Positions 61,691 through 64,000 of a stretch of 64,000 nucleotides of DNA are shown in pieces. The stretch is from Sphaerotilus montanus (GTDB lineage Bacteria; Pseudomonadota; Gammaproteobacteria; Burkholderiales; Burkholderiaceae_C), in NCBI RefSeq assembly GCF_013410775.1, contig NZ_JACCFH010000001.1, positions 1,922,001 to 1,986,000 of the forward strand, written 5' to 3'. How positions within the stretch are numbered: position 1 is the first letter of the stretch; every line of letters begins with the position of its first letter. A program made the position numbers and the translations under genes. A model generated the notes under the pieces. The model was not told the DNA's origin. It did not search any database and saw only the letters and a list, made by a program, of their open reading frames with translations.

Positions 61691-61969
61691 AGCCTGGAGT
61701 GCACCACATGAACCACGAACAAATCGCTACCAAGCCCCTGGAACTTTGCGCGCCGCGCTTCCTCCAATCGCCTGCATCCGATCCGATCCGATCCGGGCTG
61801 CGCTGCGTATGAAGCCAGCATGGTCCCGATCAACGATTTTCAACCGTGCAGCCTGATCGACTCTCCGGAGCCGGCAGTCCCCCGGAGGCGGCTCATCTCC
61901 TCCTCCCTCCTCCCTCCTTCGTCGCCGGGTGCTGCACGGGCTTTCTTTTTCCGGGCGGGGTGCTGAGCC
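61691..61969 (+). other. Intergenic region with short tandem repeat and GC-rich inverted arms
   Basis: Nearly 280 bases between the peroxidase and FAD-oxidoreductase genes. A four-fold ATCCG tandem repeat lies at about 61778-61797. CTCCGG and CCGGAG arms (about 61862-61889) could form a hairpin. A 34-codon frame from 61708 ends at 61812 and has no recognised similarity. No confident promoter or riboswitch was identified. Confidence 0.35.
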
Positions 61970-63286
61970 ATGCGGCGCATCGCTGTCATCGGCTCCGGCA
62001 TCGCCGGCCTGTCCACCGCCTGGCACCTGAGCGCCCCTGGCCAGGACTGCCACGTCACCCTCTACGAAGCCGGTGACTACCTTGGCGGCCACACCCACAC
62101 CGTCGACGTGACCCTGCCCGGCACCGACGGCCGGCTCCACACCCACGGCGTGGACACGGGTTTCCTCGTCTTCAACCACCGGACCTACCCGGAACTGCTG
62201 AAGCTCTTCGCCGAACTCGGCGTCGAGACCGCGGCCTCCGACATGTCGTTCTCGGTACAGGCCGAGCAGGGCGCGCTGGAGTGGAGCGGCTGCAACCTCG
62301 ACACCGTCTTCGCGCAGCGCAGCAACCTGTTCAGCCCGCGTTTCTTGGGCATGCTGCGCGAGCTGATGCGCTTCAACAAGCGCACCACCGAACTCGCCCG
62401 CACCGGCAGCGAAGCCCAGCTCGCCCAGTCCATCGGCGACTTCCTCGACACCGAGGGCTACTCCGACACCTTCCGCCGCTGGTATTTCTTGCCGATGATC
62501 GGCTGCATCTGGTCCTGCCCGACCGCGCAGATGCTGCAGTTCCCGATCGCCACGATGATCCGCTTCTGCCACAACCACGGGCTGCTGCAGGTCAGCGACC
62601 GGCCGCAGTGGTACACGGTGACCGGCGGCGCGCGGAACTACGTCGAGAAGATGCGGCCGCGGCTGCGCGACGTGCGGCTGAACACGCCGGTGCAGTCGGT
62701 CCGGCGGCTGGCCGACGGTGGTGCGGTGGTGACCGCCTGCGACGGGCAGACGCACTACGACGAGGTCGTGCTGGCCTGCCACTCGGACCAGTCGCTGCGC
62801 CTGCTCGGCGCCGACGCGAGCCCTGACGAAGCGCAGGTGCTCGGCGCGATCCGCTACCACCCGAACCGCGCCGTGCTGCACACCGACGTGGGCCAGCTGC
62901 CCCGGCGCCAGAAGGCCTGGGCCGCGTGGAACTACGAGCACGCGGGCGACGCGGCGACTGAGGATGCCGGCGTCTGTCTGCATTACCTGCTCAACCGCCT
63001 GCAGCCGATGCCCTTCGAGCAGCCGGTGGTGGTCTCGCTCAACCCGGTACGGCCGGTGCGCGCCGAGCACGTGCTGGCCGAGTTCGACTACAGCCACCCC
63101 GTGTTCGACCGCGCCGCCATCGACGCGCAGGCCCGCCTGCCGTCGATCCAGGGCCGGCGCAGCACCTGGTTCTGCGGTGCCTGGACGGGCTATGGCTTCC
63201 ACGAGGACGGCCTGAAGTCGGGGCTGAACGTCGTGCGCGGTCTGCAGCGCCAGTGGGCCGGCACCCGCACGCTGGAGCTGGCATGA
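61970..63286 (+). CDS. FAD-dependent oxidoreductase (amine-oxidase-like, photo-oxidative stress type)
   Basis: A 438-residue FAD protein. The Rossmann motif IAVIGSGIAGLSTAW is at 4-18, followed by YEAGDYLGGHTHTVDV (about 38-53) and a C-terminal FAD segment WFCGAWTGYGFHEDGLKSGLNVV (about 402-424). It matches proteins annotated as NAD/FAD-binding or amine oxidase that are regularly encoded with DUF1365 and cyclopropane-fatty-acid synthase in singlet-oxygen or light-response loci. The stop overlaps the next ATG (ATGA, 63283-63286). Confidence 0.88.
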   Translation: MRRIAVIGSGIAGLSTAWHLSAPGQDCHVTLYEAGDYLGGHTHTVDVTLPGTDGRLHTHGVDTGFLVFNHRTYPELLKLFAELGVETAASDMSFSVQAEQGALEWSGCNLDTVFAQRSNLFSPRFLGMLRELMRFNKRTTELARTGSEAQLAQSIGDFLDTEGYSDTFRRWYFLPMIGCIWSCPTAQMLQFPIATMIRFCHNHGLLQVSDRPQWYTVTGGARNYVEKMRPRLRDVRLNTPVQSVRRLADGGAVVTACDGQTHYDEVVLACHSDQSLRLLGADASPDEAQVLGAIRYHPNRAVLHTDVGQLPRRQKAWAAWNYEHAGDAATEDAGVCLHYLLNRLQPMPFEQPVVVSLNPVRPVRAEHVLAEFDYSHPVFDRAAIDAQARLPSIQGRRSTWFCGAWTGYGFHEDGLKSGLNVVRGLQRQWAGTRTLELA

Positions 63287-64000
63287 CCCCCGACGCCGGC
63301 CCGGTGCGTGCGCTGATCGGCCGCGGCGAGGTGCGCCACACGCGGCTGCGGCCAGTGCGGCGGGCCTTCCGCTACCCGACGTGGTTCCTGCTGCTGCCGA
63401 TGCGCACCTTGCGCACGCAGCCGGACCCGGTGCTCGCGCGCAACTGCGCCGGCGTGGTCAGTTTCCACGACCGCGACCACGGCGACGGCGGCGCTGATGC
63501 ACTCGCCTGGTTCGAGCGCCTGCTCGCCGACGAGGGCATCACCGACGCCGACGGCGAGGTCTGGCTGCACACCTACCCGCGTGTGCTCGGCTTCACCTTC
63601 AAGCCGGTGAGCTTCTGGTATGCGCACCGGGCGGACAGCTCGCTGCGCGCCATCGTCGCCGAGGTCAACAACACCTTCGGCGAGCGCCACTGCTACCTGC
63701 TGACCGGCACGGCGACCGAGCCGCTCGGCTGGGGCCGCGAACTGCGGGCGGCCAAGGTGTTCCACGTCTCGCCCTTCTGCGCCATCGAGGGTGGCTATCG
63801 CTTCCGCTTCATGCGCACGGTGGACCGCACCGTCGCCCGCATCGACCACGACGACGCCACCGGCCAGCCGCTGCTGCAGACCAGCGTCAGCGGTCAGCTC
63901 GCGCCGCTGACCCGCCGCGCGCTGCACCAGGCCTGGCTCGGCAGCCCGCTGCTGACGCTGGGCGTCATGGCGCGCATCCACTGGCAGGCGCTGCACCTGT
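63283..64000 (+). CDS. DUF1365 family protein, partial
   Basis: The first 239 codons are visible; the gene continues past the right edge. HTRLRPVRRAFRYPTWFLLL (about 17-36), GFTFKPVSFWYAHR (about 103-116) and EVNNTFGERHCYLL (about 127-140) are signatures of DUF1365. These proteins accompany the FAD oxidoreductase and Cfa-like methyltransferases and are thought to act in modification of unsaturated fatty acids, with no proven reaction known to me. Translation is coupled to the preceding gene. Confidence 0.9.
   Translation, partial: MTPDAGPVRALIGRGEVRHTRLRPVRRAFRYPTWFLLLPMRTLRTQPDPVLARNCAGVVSFHDRDHGDGGADALAWFERLLADEGITDADGEVWLHTYPRVLGFTFKPVSFWYAHRADSSLRAIVAEVNNTFGERHCYLLTGTATEPLGWGRELRAAKVFHVSPFCAIEGGYRFRFMRTVDRTVARIDHDDATGQPLLQTSVSGQLAPLTRRALHQAWLGSPLLTLGVMARIHWQALHL

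Noticed and set aside
61708-61812. Short open frame of 34 codons after the peroxidase gene
   Set aside because: It covers the ATCCG tandem repeat, has no recognisable similarity and ends without a typical protein composition.

Overview
The window is 64 kb of dense, GC-rich chromosome (roughly 68-70 % G+C by eye) from a betaproteobacterium. Gene content points to Burkholderiales, perhaps the Leptothrix/Sphaerotilus/Ideonella side: MnmG-RsmG-ParA cluster with parS sites, YceI-YceI-cytochrome b trio, AceK inside a beta-oxidation directon, type III glutamine synthetase. The genus is an inference. No rRNA, tRNA or CRISPR was seen. About 66 genes are called; three are visibly broken or remnant loci and two intact insertion sequences are present.

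Layout. 0-5.7 kb: envelope-lipid locus (flippase-like protein, PAP2 phosphatase, nucleotide-sugar epimerase, PlcP-like phosphoesterase, Agt-like glycosyltransferase, LplT-like transporter) with three sets of 11-bp-phased GTCAC repeats that look like Pho boxes. 5.7-11.2 kb: ECF sigma/anti-sigma pair, DUF4394 lipoprotein, transglutaminase-like protein, small lipoprotein, DUF2278 protein. 11.2-18.0 kb: seven-gene leftward directon for acyl-CoA catabolism (PaaI thioesterase, carbonic anhydrase, AceK, thiolase, LysE exporter, SDR, acyl-CoA dehydrogenase) headed by a 22-bp palindrome of LiuR type; a LiuR-like MerR gene with a matching site lies at 22.4-22.8 kb. 18.1-21.6 kb: TetR-controlled oxidoreductase/SDR/hydrolase operon. 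21.6-22.4 kb: two gene remnants joined tail to tail (hotdog thioesterase and GH32). 22.9-29.8 kb: MBL hydrolase, ParA without a neighbouring ParB, LysE exporter, RsmG, MnmG, UPF0149, YkgJ and GST, with three near-consensus parS sites, so this is probably near the chromosome origin. 29.8-38.8 kb: glutamine synthetase-like enzyme, methyltransferase/TlpA pair, AraC regulator, EamA transporter, Ogt, M14-type deacylase, hydrolase and an Ada-AlkA fusion; a DnaA-box cluster sits at 35.2 kb.

39.2-42.0 kb: an alkaline-phosphatase-superfamily gene split by an IS5-type element that can be removed on paper to restore the frame. 42-49.2 kb: MFS transporter, tartrate/malate dehydrogenase-like enzyme, YjdM, then GlpQ, a 5'-nucleotidase and a TPR/protease-like protein behind a fourth Pho-like array. 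49.2-57.4 kb: leftward sugar module (aldose epimerase, LacI, toxin-antitoxin pair, Gfo/Idh oxidoreductase split by an IS3 element, DUF1479 putative dioxygenase, AGE isomerase, Dabb protein). 57.4-64 kb: small proteins, YceI-YceI-cytochrome b, a B12-binding MerR photoreceptor-like regulator with the W-x9-EH signature, a glutathione peroxidase, then FAD oxidoreductase and DUF1365 genes typical of photo-oxidative stress loci.

The main biological theme is phosphate economy: PlcP and Agt homologues, known elsewhere to replace phospholipids with glycolipids under phosphate starvation, and GlpQ plus a nucleotidase, which scavenge phosphate, share the same phased-repeat type of upstream site. A second theme is sensing and surviving oxidative or light stress near the right end.
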